From Streptomyces sp. Edi4 (GTDB lineage Bacteria; Actinomycetota; Actinomycetes; Streptomycetales; Streptomycetaceae), in the NCBI RefSeq assembly GCF_040253615.1, contig NZ_JBEJGY010000004.1, positions 3,162,001-3,226,000 on the forward strand: DNA of 64,000 nt, in the 5' to 3' direction. Shown here one piece after another: positions 33,238-40,330 of the stretch. Under the pieces are notes generated by a model. It was given only the letters and a program-made list of their open reading frames with translations. It made no database searches and was not told the origin of the DNA. Every line of letters begins with the position of its first letter. The stretch's first letter is position 1. Position numbers and translations under genes: made by a program.

Positions 33238-33444
33238 ATGGCTCGTGACGAACTGACCCGACTGACAGGCAACGGAAACGGCGAGTGCGGGCAGGGGGAC
33301 TGCCCAAACGTTTACCGCACCGCCCGAGGCACGTTCGTAGTTCAGGGGGGCCTCTCGGCAGCATTCACCCCGCCCACAGGTGAAGGGCTGGTAGAGATCC
33401 CTGAGGAGACGCTGAGGGAGGCCGTTCGTGCTCTTGGATGGTGA
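33238..33444 (+). CDS. Small protein of the DUF6879/XRE locus, function unknown
   Basis: The 68-residue product starts MARDELTRLTGNGNGECGQGDC and ends EGLVEIPEETLREAVRALGW. A short Cys-containing loop (CGQGDCPNVYRT) is followed by a strand (GTFVVQGG) and a final helix. The layout recalls the small DUF397-type partners that accompany XRE regulators in Streptomyces, but I cannot call it DUF397. GAGGGAG lies eight bases before the ATG. Its end overlaps the start of the DUF6879 gene by 17 bases, so the two are coupled. It is the first gene of the island operon. Confidence 0.75.
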   Translation: MARDELTRLTGNGNGECGQGDCPNVYRTARGTFVVQGGLSAAFTPPTGEGLVEIPEETLREAVRALGW

Positions 33445-33928
33445 GGAGTGGGCGGCCAAGTTCCGCGACTTCCGACAGGAAGCGTGGCGGCTTGAGACCC
33501 TGCCCCAGTACCTCGTACCGCAGGAAGCGGAAGAGTTCGCGGCATTCAAGGCAGGGACCCGGTTCCCTGGGCCGTACGAGGATTCATGGATCGAGATGGT
33601 GCGCACCCGCAAGGTAGGACGCGTGCACATCGTCCGGCAGCCGCTCAGTGACTACCTGCGGTTCGAGTTCGATCGGTACTACCAGCACCAAGCACCCGCC
33701 GGAGAAGACATCCGCATCCTCGACGTGACGGACCGCCCCAGTCCGCTGCCGGACCACGTGGGCGACTTCTGGATGTTCGACCGCACCACGATCGTGCTCA
33801 TGCACTACCAGCCTGACGGTAAGCAGATCAGCCGCGAACTGTACGAGGGCGACCCTGCCCCGTTCATCGAGTACCAGAAGACAGCCCTGGAGGCGTCTCT
33901 GCCGTTCCTGGAGTACATCGCCGGGTGA
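33428..33928 (+). CDS. DUF6879 family protein
   Basis: The 166-residue protein fits the DUF6879 family seen beside XRE regulators in Streptomyces. The N-terminal helix LLDGEEWAAKFRDFRQEAWRLETL is followed by conserved aromatic and acidic motifs (FPGPYEDSWIEMVRTRK, RFEFDRYYQHQAPAGEDIRILD, GDFWMFDRTTIVLMHY). The family has no known activity. The GTG at 33428 overlaps the upstream gene by 17 bases; TTG at 33434 is an alternative. Its stop overlaps the regulator start as GTGA. Co-occurrence with XRE/DUF5753 genes suggests a shared signalling role, which is unproven. Confidence 0.85.
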   Translation: MLLDGEEWAAKFRDFRQEAWRLETLPQYLVPQEAEEFAAFKAGTRFPGPYEDSWIEMVRTRKVGRVHIVRQPLSDYLRFEFDRYYQHQAPAGEDIRILDVTDRPSPLPDHVGDFWMFDRTTIVLMHYQPDGKQISRELYEGDPAPFIEYQKTALEASLPFLEYIAG

Positions 33929-34767
33929 GTGTCGAGCCTGAAGAGATGGGCCGGTCCAGCGAGGAACTGGCGGCCCTTCTGAAAGCGGTACGCAAGCGAT
34001 CCGGGCTCTCCGGGGTCCGGGTCGCTGCCCGCTGCAACATGTCTCAGTCGAAGGTGAGCCGACTTGAGAGCGGACGAGTGCGCGCGTCCCTCGTGGACGT
34101 GGAACAGATCTTCCGAGCCTGTGAGGCGCCTGCGGAGTTGCTTGCCCAAGCCATGGCATTGGCCCGGCTCGCAGCGACCGAGTGGCAGGGCGCGCGGGGG
34201 CTGCGCCGGAAAGGCCTGGACAAGAAACAGCTTGAGCTGGCCGGACTGGAGAAGACCTCCACAGAGTTCCGGTTCTTCCTGCTCTCGATGATCACGGGGC
34301 TTCTCTCCACCCCTGAGTACATCCGTGCCAGCCTGGCGCACATCCCTGGTGACCACTCCCGGACCGTGGCCAAGAAGCTGGACAGGCAACAGGTCCTGTA
34401 CGACCGCTCCAAGCGATTCACGTTCCTCCTGACCGAGCAGGCCATTCTCTGGCCCCTCGTGCGGTCCGACGCGCTAGCCGTACAGATCGACCACCTTGCT
34501 TCGCTGACCCATTTGACGAACGTCAGACTCGGTGTGATCCCGCTGGACAGCCAGGTGGGCCCCGCACCGCTCAACACGTTCACGGTCTACGACGAGCGCA
34601 TAGCGACAGTGGAGATCTCCACAGGAGTCATGGTGTTCAGGGACCCGCGGGACGTTGCATCCCATCTGCAAGAGTTCGCAACCTACGAGGAGCGAGCCCA
34701 ATTTGGCCAGTCCGCCCGGGGAATGCTCCAAGACCTCGCAGACCGGCTCAGGAATTCACCGGAATGA
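33925..34767 (+). CDS. XRE-family HTH regulator with DUF5753 domain
   Basis: The 280-residue protein has an N-terminal XRE helix-turn-helix (about 12-70; LKAVRKRSGLSGVRVAARC then MSQSKVSRLESGR) and a C-terminal DUF5753 domain (about 95-275; GLLSTPEYIRASLA, ILWPLVRSDALAVQIDHLASL, VRLGVIPLDSQVG, FTVYDERIATVE). Proteins of this type are abundant in Streptomyces, usually paired with a small DUF397 or similar protein, and affect development or antibiotic production in some cases. Its GTG start overlaps the DUF6879 stop by four bases. It could regulate the island operon and bind the repeats upstream. Confidence 0.9.
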   Translation: MSVEPEEMGRSSEELAALLKAVRKRSGLSGVRVAARCNMSQSKVSRLESGRVRASLVDVEQIFRACEAPAELLAQAMALARLAATEWQGARGLRRKGLDKKQLELAGLEKTSTEFRFFLLSMITGLLSTPEYIRASLAHIPGDHSRTVAKKLDRQQVLYDRSKRFTFLLTEQAILWPLVRSDALAVQIDHLASLTHLTNVRLGVIPLDSQVGPAPLNTFTVYDERIATVEISTGVMVFRDPRDVASHLQEFATYEERAQFGQSARGMLQDLADRLRNSPE

Positions 34768-34857
34768 TCTTTAGTCCAACACAGGCATAAAACTATGGAG
34801 TTGCCGCTTCGCAGAAGACACTCGTCGAGCCGCCAAAGACGCCGACGAGAGGAAGCC

Positions 34858-35070
34858 ATGACTAGTCCGCTCAAGTACCCGCGACCCCCAGTGGAGTTGG
34901 CCGGGGCGGTGGAGGCATACCTGTACGGCTGCGCACCGGCCGATGGCTGCGGGGTGTGCGCGGCGCTCGTGAGAGAGCTGGAAGAGGCCAAGGCGGCCAA
35001 GAAGTGGAGTGCGGCGTACGACGCAGCGACGGAGGTCCGCAACCACCCCCACCGGAATCGGGTGAGGTAG
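34858..35070 (+). CDS. Small island protein with a CGVC motif, function unknown
   Basis: The 70-residue product starts MTSPLKYPRPPVELAG and contains GCAPADGCGVCAALVRELEEAK, with three cysteines, then a Lys/Ala-rich helix. It resembles small accessory proteins of Streptomyces integrative elements, but I cannot name a family. GAGAGGAAGCC gives a good ribosome site before the ATG at 34858. The frame continues upstream to 34795 without a ribosome site. It is the first of three closely spaced genes (spacing 5 bases, then a 4-base overlap). CATAAA at 34786-34791 could be part of its promoter. Confidence 0.7.
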   Translation: MTSPLKYPRPPVELAGAVEAYLYGCAPADGCGVCAALVRELEEAKAAKKWSAAYDAATEVRNHPHRNRVR

Positions 35071-35075
35071 TGGAG

Positions 35076-35303
35076 ATGCAGGAATGGCGCGATGCCTGGA
35101 CGCGCGCCCAGTACGCGACGGACGCGCTCAGAGAAGCCTTGAACGGCATGGGAGCCGGGGTCACACAGACATCGCACTTGCGGCCCACGGTGAGCTGTAA
35201 GGGAACGGCGTGGGTTGACGTGGGCCAGCTCCCCGCGCACCTGGCCGAGAAGGTCGCGGAGGTGATCCGGGCCGGGAGCCTCGACCGCACCGGTCAGTCA
35301 TGA
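35076..35303 (+). CDS. Small island protein, function unknown
   Basis: The 75-residue product starts MQEWRDAWTRAQYATDALREALN, an amphipathic helix, and ends VDVGQLPAHLAEKVAEVIRAG. No family is recognised. The ATG at 35076 has GAGG eight bases before it; the GTG two codons earlier is the alternative and would overlap the preceding TAG. It ends with ATGA overlap into the next gene. This suggests one operon of three small proteins. Confidence 0.65.
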   Translation: MQEWRDAWTRAQYATDALREALNGMGAGVTQTSHLRPTVSCKGTAWVDVGQLPAHLAEKVAEVIRAGSLDRTGQS

Positions 35304-35494
35304 GCGAGCTTGCGCCGTACACGCCCGAGGAGTTGAGCCCGGACGAGTCGCTTGCGGTTCTGTATCGGCTCGCCTTGAGCATCGCCGCCCAAAACGGCTC
35401 CGTCATCACGACCGGCGCCCGAGGTCTTGGCCCCTATGCCTTCATGGCCGAGGCACGTCGATTGGGCACGATTCGTCTGTCACCCCTGACCTGA
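35300..35494 (+). CDS. Small island protein, function unknown
   Basis: The 64-residue product (MSELAPYTPEELSPDESLAV...) looks mainly helical and has no recognised domain. Its ATG overlaps the preceding stop by four bases (ATGA), which supports translation. It is the last gene of the island before the terminator at 35726-35756. The 230 bases between hold no gene that can be supported. Confidence 0.65.
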   Translation: MSELAPYTPEELSPDESLAVLYRLALSIAAQNGSVITTGARGLGPYAFMAEARRLGTIRLSPLT

Positions 35495-35725
35495 TGTGCA
35501 CCTGATACTCCCGCTCCTTCCATGATCTGACGTGCTCAGGCTCTCGCCCCAGCCCGGCCCCAACGGAGGGCCCTGCCCTGGGCAGTTAGGGCAAGCCGCT
35601 ACGGACCCCGGGGAAGCCGAAGCACCCAGCATGACGGCGCGGGAACCGCTTCACCGCAGGCATGACGAAGGGATAGGCACGATGAGCGCAGTGCGAACCT
35701 AAGTCGCCTCAGAAGAGCACACATG

Positions 35726-35756
35726 AACGGCCCCCGGCGTCACGCCGGGGGCCGTT
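35726..35756 (+). terminator. Terminator of the island
   Basis: AACGGCCCCCGGCG (35726-35739) pairs perfectly with 35743-35756 around a three-base loop and is followed by ATGTTTG. It can end the plus-strand island operon and also the minus-strand dehydrogenase transcript after insertion. Confidence 0.75.
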
Positions 35757-35912
35757 ATGTTTGTGCAGGTGGGAGACGGTTTCCAGCACGTGTCAGCCCA
35801 GGATTTCCCCAGCATGCCCCCCAGAAACGGGCCCGAACGGGCCCGAGCGGGCCGGCAGCCGATCACGCCTCCCGGGCCGCTCGAAAGCGCCACTGACTCG
35901 CGAAAAGCCCCC

Positions 35913-35977
35913 GCTACGGCAGGTTCCTCGACATCACGATCCGCTGGACCTGATTCGTACCCTCATAAATCTGCGTG
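35913..35977 (-). repeat. attR-like 3' end of the acyl-CoA dehydrogenase gene with foreign codons
   Basis: This 65-base segment is the current 3' end of the dehydrogenase gene and matches 32954-33018 at 54 of 65 positions. All 11 differences within codons are synonymous, and the stop changes from TAA to TAG. Codons here are A/T-ending or unusual (ATT TAT GGT ACG AAT CGG TCG AGG), unlike the rest of the gene. The last 21 codons therefore look imported. The shared CACGCA at the gene-side end (minus strand) is the likely crossover. Confidence 0.85.
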
Positions 35978-37095
35978 ATCTTCGCGTCGCGCATCATCCG
36001 CTCGACCGGGTAGTCGCGGGTGTAGCCGTAACCGCCGAGGAGCTGGACCGCGTCGGTGGTGACCTCCATGGCCACGTCCGACGCGAAGCACTTGGCGGCG
36101 GCGCCGAAGAACGTCAGGTCGCCGTCCAGGCGCTCGGACTTCGCGGCGGCGGCGTAGGTGAGCTGGCGGGCCGCCTCCAGCTTCATGGCCATGTCGGCCA
36201 GCATGAACTGGATGCCCTGGAAGTCGGCGATCGCCTTGCCGAACTGCTTGCGCTCCTGGACGTAACCCTTGGCGTAGTCCAGGGCGCCCTGCGCGATGCC
36301 GATGGCCTGGGCCGCGATGGTGATGCGGGTGTGGTCCAGGGTCTTCATGGCGGTCGCGAAGCCCGTGCCCTCCTCGCCGATCATGCGGTCGGCGGGGATG
36401 CGGACGTTGTCGAGGTAGACCTCGCGGGTCGGCGAGCCCTTGATGCCGAGCTTCTTCTCGGGGGCGCCGAAGGAGACGCCCTCGTCGGACTTCTCGACGA
36501 CGAAGGCGCTGATGCCCTTCGAGCGCTTCTCCGGGTCGGTCACGGCCATGACCGTGTAGTACTCGCTCTCCCCGGCGTTGGTGATCCAGCGCTTCACGCC
36601 GTTGAGGACCCAGAAGTCCCCGTCGCGCACGGCCTTGGTCTTCATGCCGGCGGCGTCGGAGCCCGCGTCCGGCTCGGAGAGGCAGTACGAGAACATGCCC
36701 TCGCCCTTGGCGAGCGGGCCGAGGTACTTCTTCTTCAGCTCCTCGGAGCCGGAGAGGATCACCGGGAGCGAGCCGAGCTTGTTGACGGCCGGGATGAGCG
36801 AGGAGGAGGCGCAGACCCGCGCGACCTCTTCGATCACGATGACGGTCGCCAGCGCGTCGGCGCCGGCGCCCCCGTACTCCTCGGGGACGTGCACGGCGTG
36901 CAGGTCGTTGGCGACCAGCGCGTCGTGCGCCTCGCGCGGGAAGCGGGCCTGCTCGTCGACCTCGGCCGCGTACGGGCCGATCTTGGCCTCGGCGAGCGAG
37001 CGGATGGCGTCGCGGAGCATGTCGTGCTCCTCGGACGGGCGGTACAGGTCGAACCCTGCGTTTCCTGCGTTTCCAGCCGTTCCGGCCAAGGTCAC
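35914..37095 (-). CDS. Acyl-CoA dehydrogenase
   Basis: This 393-residue FAD enzyme introduces an alpha-beta double bond into acyl-CoA, passing electrons to ETF. Signatures are FSYCLSEPDAGSDAAGM, VKRWITNAGESEYY and LGGYGYTRDYPVERMMRDAKI. The catalytic glutamate is in QIYEGTNQ, inside the last 21 codons replaced by the island. The GTG at 37093-37095 has GGGGAG just upstream. It has no close operon partner: the nucleotide-sugar dehydrogenase diverges from it and the island lies downstream. The substrate chain length cannot be deduced. Its activity depends on the imported C-terminus being right, and it is. Confidence 0.95.
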   Translation of the reverse strand: MTLAGTAGNAGNAGFDLYRPSEEHDMLRDAIRSLAEAKIGPYAAEVDEQARFPREAHDALVANDLHAVHVPEEYGGAGADALATVIVIEEVARVCASSSLIPAVNKLGSLPVILSGSEELKKKYLGPLAKGEGMFSYCLSEPDAGSDAAGMKTKAVRDGDFWVLNGVKRWITNAGESEYYTVMAVTDPEKRSKGISAFVVEKSDEGVSFGAPEKKLGIKGSPTREVYLDNVRIPADRMIGEEGTGFATAMKTLDHTRITIAAQAIGIAQGALDYAKGYVQERKQFGKAIADFQGIQFMLADMAMKLEAARQLTYAAAAKSERLDGDLTFFGAAAKCFASDVAMEVTTDAVQLLGGYGYTRDYPVERMMRDAKITQIYEGTNQVQRIVMSRNLP

Positions 37096-37301
37096 TCACT
37101 CCCCAAGGGATGCTAACTACCGTTAAGTAACCTAATTTTAGAGGGCTTGACCGCCGCAGGCATACGTGAGTTTGGCGACAGCCCCTCTGGGGCCCGGGTC
37201 CCGCCTCGGACTATGCTCGGTCAGCGCGTTTGCCGCCCGCGCCGGGCCCGTCCATTTTTTTTCGGGCCCGTCCACCGAGCCCGCACCTCCAGGAGCACCG
37301 C

Positions 37302-38627
37302 ATGGCCCTCAAGATCACCGTGATCGGCACCGGATACCTCGGCGCCACCCATGCCGCGGCCATGGCGGAGCTGGGTTTCGAGGTGCTGGGGCTCGACGTG
37401 GTGCCGGAGAAGATCGAGATGCTGGCGCAGGGCCGCGTCCCGATGTACGAACCGGGCCTCGAGGAGCTGCTGCGCAAGCACGTGGCGGGCATCGAGGGGT
37501 CCAGCGGCCGGCTGCGCTTCACCACCTCCTGGCAGGAGGTCGGCGCGTTCGGCGATGTGCACTTCGTCTGCGTCAACACCCCGCAGAAGCACGGCGAGTA
37601 CGCCTGTGACATGAGCTACGTGGAGTCCGCCTTCGGCTCGCTCGCGCCGCACCTGGCGGCCGGGGCGCTCGTCGTCGGCAAGTCGACCGTGCCGGTCGGC
37701 TCGGCGGCCCGGCTCTCCACGATGCTCGGCGAGGGCGTGGAGCTGGCGTGGAACCCGGAGTTCCTGCGCGAGGGCTTCGCCGTCGACGACACCCTGCACC
37801 CGGACCGGATCGTGGTGGGCGTCGAGAGCGAGCGCGCCGAGAAGATACTGCGCGAGGTGTACGCGGGTCCCATCAGCGAGGGCTCGCCCTTCGTGGTGGC
37901 CGACTTCCCGACGGCCGAGCTGGTCAAGACCGCCGCCAACTCCTTCCTCGCCACCAAGATCTCCTTCATCAACGCGATGGCCGAGGTGTGCGAGGCCGCC
38001 GACGGCGACGTGGTGAAGCTGGCCGAGGCGATCGGCCACGACGAGCGCATCGGGAAGAAGTTCCTGCGGGCCGGCATCGGCTTCGGCGGCGGCTGCCTGC
38101 CCAAGGACATCCGGGCGTTCATGGCGCGGGCCGGCGAGCTCGGCGCCGACCAGGCGCTGACCTTCCTGCGCGAGGTCGACTCGGTCAACATGCGCCGTCG
38201 CGGCCACATGGTGGAGCTGGCCCGCGAGGCGGTCGGCGGCGAGACGTTCCTCGGCAAGCGCGTCGCGGTGCTCGGCGCCACGTTCAAGCCGGACTCCGAC
38301 GACGTACGGGACTCGCCCGCGCTCAACGTCGCCGGGCAGATCCACCTCCAGGGCGGCCAGGTCACCGTGTACGACCCCAAGGGCATGGACAACGCCCGCC
38401 GCCTCTTCCCGACGCTGGGGTACGCCGCCTCCGCCGTCGAGGCCGTACGCGGCGCCGACGTGGTCCTGCACCTGACCGAGTGGCGCGAGTTCCGCGACCT
38501 CGACCCCGCCGAGCTGGCCGGGGCCGCCGCCTCCCGCATCATCCTGGACGGACGCAACGCGCTCGACCCGGTCAAGTGGCGCGAGGCGGGCTGGACCTAC
38601 CGCGCGATGGGCCGCCCGCGCGCCTGA
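37302..38627 (+). CDS. UDP-glucose/GDP-mannose 6-dehydrogenase family protein
   Basis: This 441-residue NAD enzyme oxidises a nucleotide sugar twice to a uronic acid. The N-terminal Rossmann fold reads ITVIGTGYLGATHAAAMAELG, the middle holds the STVPVGSAARL segment, and the catalytic cysteine is in FGGGCLPKDIRAF; the C-terminal domain follows from GKRVAVLGATFKPDSDDVRDSP. Fusion type and length suit UDP-glucose dehydrogenase, which would give UDP-glucuronate for teichuronic-type polymers. GDP-mannose is also possible with the manA/manB genes nearby. The ATG at 37302 has AGGAG seven bases upstream. It diverges from the acyl-CoA dehydrogenase. Confidence 0.92.
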   Translation: MALKITVIGTGYLGATHAAAMAELGFEVLGLDVVPEKIEMLAQGRVPMYEPGLEELLRKHVAGIEGSSGRLRFTTSWQEVGAFGDVHFVCVNTPQKHGEYACDMSYVESAFGSLAPHLAAGALVVGKSTVPVGSAARLSTMLGEGVELAWNPEFLREGFAVDDTLHPDRIVVGVESERAEKILREVYAGPISEGSPFVVADFPTAELVKTAANSFLATKISFINAMAEVCEAADGDVVKLAEAIGHDERIGKKFLRAGIGFGGGCLPKDIRAFMARAGELGADQALTFLREVDSVNMRRRGHMVELAREAVGGETFLGKRVAVLGATFKPDSDDVRDSPALNVAGQIHLQGGQVTVYDPKGMDNARRLFPTLGYAASAVEAVRGADVVLHLTEWREFRDLDPAELAGAAASRIILDGRNALDPVKWREAGWTYRAMGRPRA

Positions 38628-38650
38628 CGCGCCGGACGCGTGACGCCCCG

Positions 38651-38690
38651 GGCGCCGGGCCGTCGTGCGGGGCGGCCACCGCCCGGCGCC
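38651..38690. terminator. Hairpin between convergent genes
   Basis: GGCGCCGGGC (38651-38660) pairs with GCCCGGCGCC (38681-38690) around a 20-base loop, between the nucleotide-sugar dehydrogenase and the first dipeptidase gene. No U-run follows. Confidence 0.55.
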
Positions 38691-38697
38691 GCGTTCC

Positions 38698-39858
38698 TCA
38701 GCGACCGGCCGCCGGGCGTTCCTCGGGCGCCGACGGGCCGTCCAGGTCCTCGATCGTCGCGCTCGAAGGTGCGCGGCGCGGGGCGGTGGCGCGGGCCGTG
38801 AACTCCGTGTCCCGTACGACCCGGACCAGATTCTCCCAGGTCAGCGCCGCGACCTCGGCTTCGGTCCAGCCTCTTTCGAGGAGTTCCACAATCAGGGTCG
38901 GATAGCACGAGGCGTCTTCCAGGCCCTGGGCGCGCGGGGCGCCCGTGACCAGACCGTACGTTCCCGCGAGCCCCACGTGACCCGGTCCTGCCAGGTCCCG
39001 TACCCGCTCGATGTGGTCGGCCACGTCCTGCACGGAGACGGGCGCGCCGGCGCGTGCGATCTGCTCCGGGGCGAAGCTCACCAGGCACACCCCGCCGTGC
39101 GCGCCGAGCTCGGCCAGCAGCTCGTCGCTCGCGTTCAGCGGATGCGGGGTGAGCGAGGCGGCCGCCGAGTGCGAGAGCAGGGCGGGCGCCGCGGAGGCGT
39201 CGATGGTGCGGCGCCAGGTGCCCTCGGTGGCTCCCGACAGGTCGAGCAGTATCCCGAGCCGGTTCGCCTCGCGCACCACTTCGAGGCCGAAGCGGGTGAG
39301 GCCCGGTTCGGTCCAGCGGGTGCCCGGGCCCAGCGCGAGGGCCCGTACGCCCAGGAAGTGGTACGAGCGCAGCGTGCCCAGCGAATCGCCGATCGCGTGC
39401 GCGGCCACCGGGCCGAGGAACGAGGCGATGCGGCCGCAGTTGCGGGCGTCGGCGAGGTCGCCCGCGGTCAGCGCGAGGCGCAGCCACTGCGGGCAGGAGG
39501 CGATGAGCGAGCGGATCCGGTCAAGGCGCTCCAGGGTGACGCCGGCCGGGTCGGCTCCGTCGGTGTCGGCGGTCAGCGCCCAGAACTGGGCACCCACCCC
39601 GCCGGCCCGCAGCCGGGGGATGTCCGTGTCCAGCGCGCTCTCTCCGACCTCCAGGTCGTGCCAGGGGGTCTGGGCGAGCGCCTTCGCCAAGGTGTTGTGC
39701 CCGTCGGCCACGGGGTGCGCGGCGAGCAGTGCCCGGGCGCGGTCGAGGCCTTCGTCGCCGGACTCCGCGGGGGGTATCGGCTGGGGTGGGGTGGAGGTCG
39801 GCGAATCGAGGTCGCCGACCGCCGAGGTGTTCTGGGGGTCGTCCTGCAGATCTGCCAT
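38698..39858 (-). CDS. M19 dipeptidase-like protein lacking metal ligands
   Basis: The 386-residue protein is a paralogue of the M19 (renal-type) dipeptidase next to it, with the same order of segments (VADGH..., DIPRLRAGGVGAQFW, GRIAS, SHSAAA, HVGLAG). The binuclear zinc site is degraded: HxD reads H54-N-T, the bridging Glu of EGGHSI is replaced in GPVAAHAI, LSH reads LSG, and GGDFDG reads AGTYGL. It has probably lost peptidase activity and may bind rather than cleave. The ATG at 39856-39858 has GGGAG seven bases before it. The N-terminal 30 residues are Pro-rich and extra. The gap to the active paralogue is 472 bases of repeats. Confidence 0.85.
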   Translation of the reverse strand: MADLQDDPQNTSAVGDLDSPTSTPPQPIPPAESGDEGLDRARALLAAHPVADGHNTLAKALAQTPWHDLEVGESALDTDIPRLRAGGVGAQFWALTADTDGADPAGVTLERLDRIRSLIASCPQWLRLALTAGDLADARNCGRIASFLGPVAAHAIGDSLGTLRSYHFLGVRALALGPGTRWTEPGLTRFGLEVVREANRLGILLDLSGATEGTWRRTIDASAAPALLSHSAAASLTPHPLNASDELLAELGAHGGVCLVSFAPEQIARAGAPVSVQDVADHIERVRDLAGPGHVGLAGTYGLVTGAPRAQGLEDASCYPTLIVELLERGWTEAEVAALTWENLVRVVRDTEFTARATAPRRAPSSATIEDLDGPSAPEERPAAGR

Positions 39859-40330
39859 GACGGGCTCCCGGGTCGGCGGTGACGGCAGTAGCGTCACGGT
39901 TTCACGTGGGCGCGGCGGGGTCGCGACGAACGGTCCGTTCGGGGGACCCCCCGAACCCTGTTCAGCCGAAAGCACGCTCGTCCTCAATCGCCGGACGGGC
40001 TGGGTATGCCTGTGCGGGCCAGCACCAGCCCCGCCGGGGGCGCGGGGAACTGCGCGACCAGCCACGCACGATCCGCACCCGAAGTTCCTGGGGCTCCGCC
40101 CCAGACCCCGTATCGCGCTGAACGCGCTCGTCCTCAATCGCCGGACGGGCTGGGTATGCCTGTGCGGGCCAGCACCGGAGACTCAAACGCCGGACAGTCT
40201 AAAAGATGCCGGAGTGAGCCAGCACCAGCCCCGCCAGGGGCGCGGGGAACTGCGCGACCAGCCCCCACCTGCCCGCACGCGCAGGCAAGGCCCGACCACC
40301 CCCCACCTACCCGCACCCCAAGGCGGAGCC
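39859..40330. repeat. Non-coding gap with dispersed repeat blocks (cluster 2)
   Basis: Two identical 52-base copies (39975-40026 and 40125-40176) start CGCTCGTCCTCAATCGCCGG. GGGGCGCGGGGAACTGCGCG occurs at 40037-40056 and 40237-40256, each after CCAGCCCCGCC. A GGGGCTCCGCCCC hairpin lies at 40090-40102. The same blocks occur in the gaps at 17.3, 57.8 and 61.8 kb. The region lies between two paralogous dipeptidase genes and contains no supported gene. Confidence 0.85.

Larger units (their letters stand above)
33019..35912 (+). mobile_element. Small inserted island at the acyl-CoA dehydrogenase 3' end
   Basis: About 2.9 kb separates two copies of the dehydrogenase 3' end. The island carries six genes in two plus-strand groups (33238-34767 and 34858-35494): a 68-residue protein, a DUF6879 protein, an XRE regulator and three small proteins. 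Its codons are less G/C-rich than those of the neighbours. No integrase or excisionase is visible in it, so it may be a deleted remnant or a passenger moved in trans. The region 35495-35912 holds a terminator but no gene I can support. Confidence 0.7.

Noticed and set aside
33238..34767. Reading the island operon as a toxin-antitoxin system
   Set aside because: DUF6879 and XRE/DUF5753 are commonly paired in Streptomyces, but no toxin fold is visible, so the claim would be unsupported.
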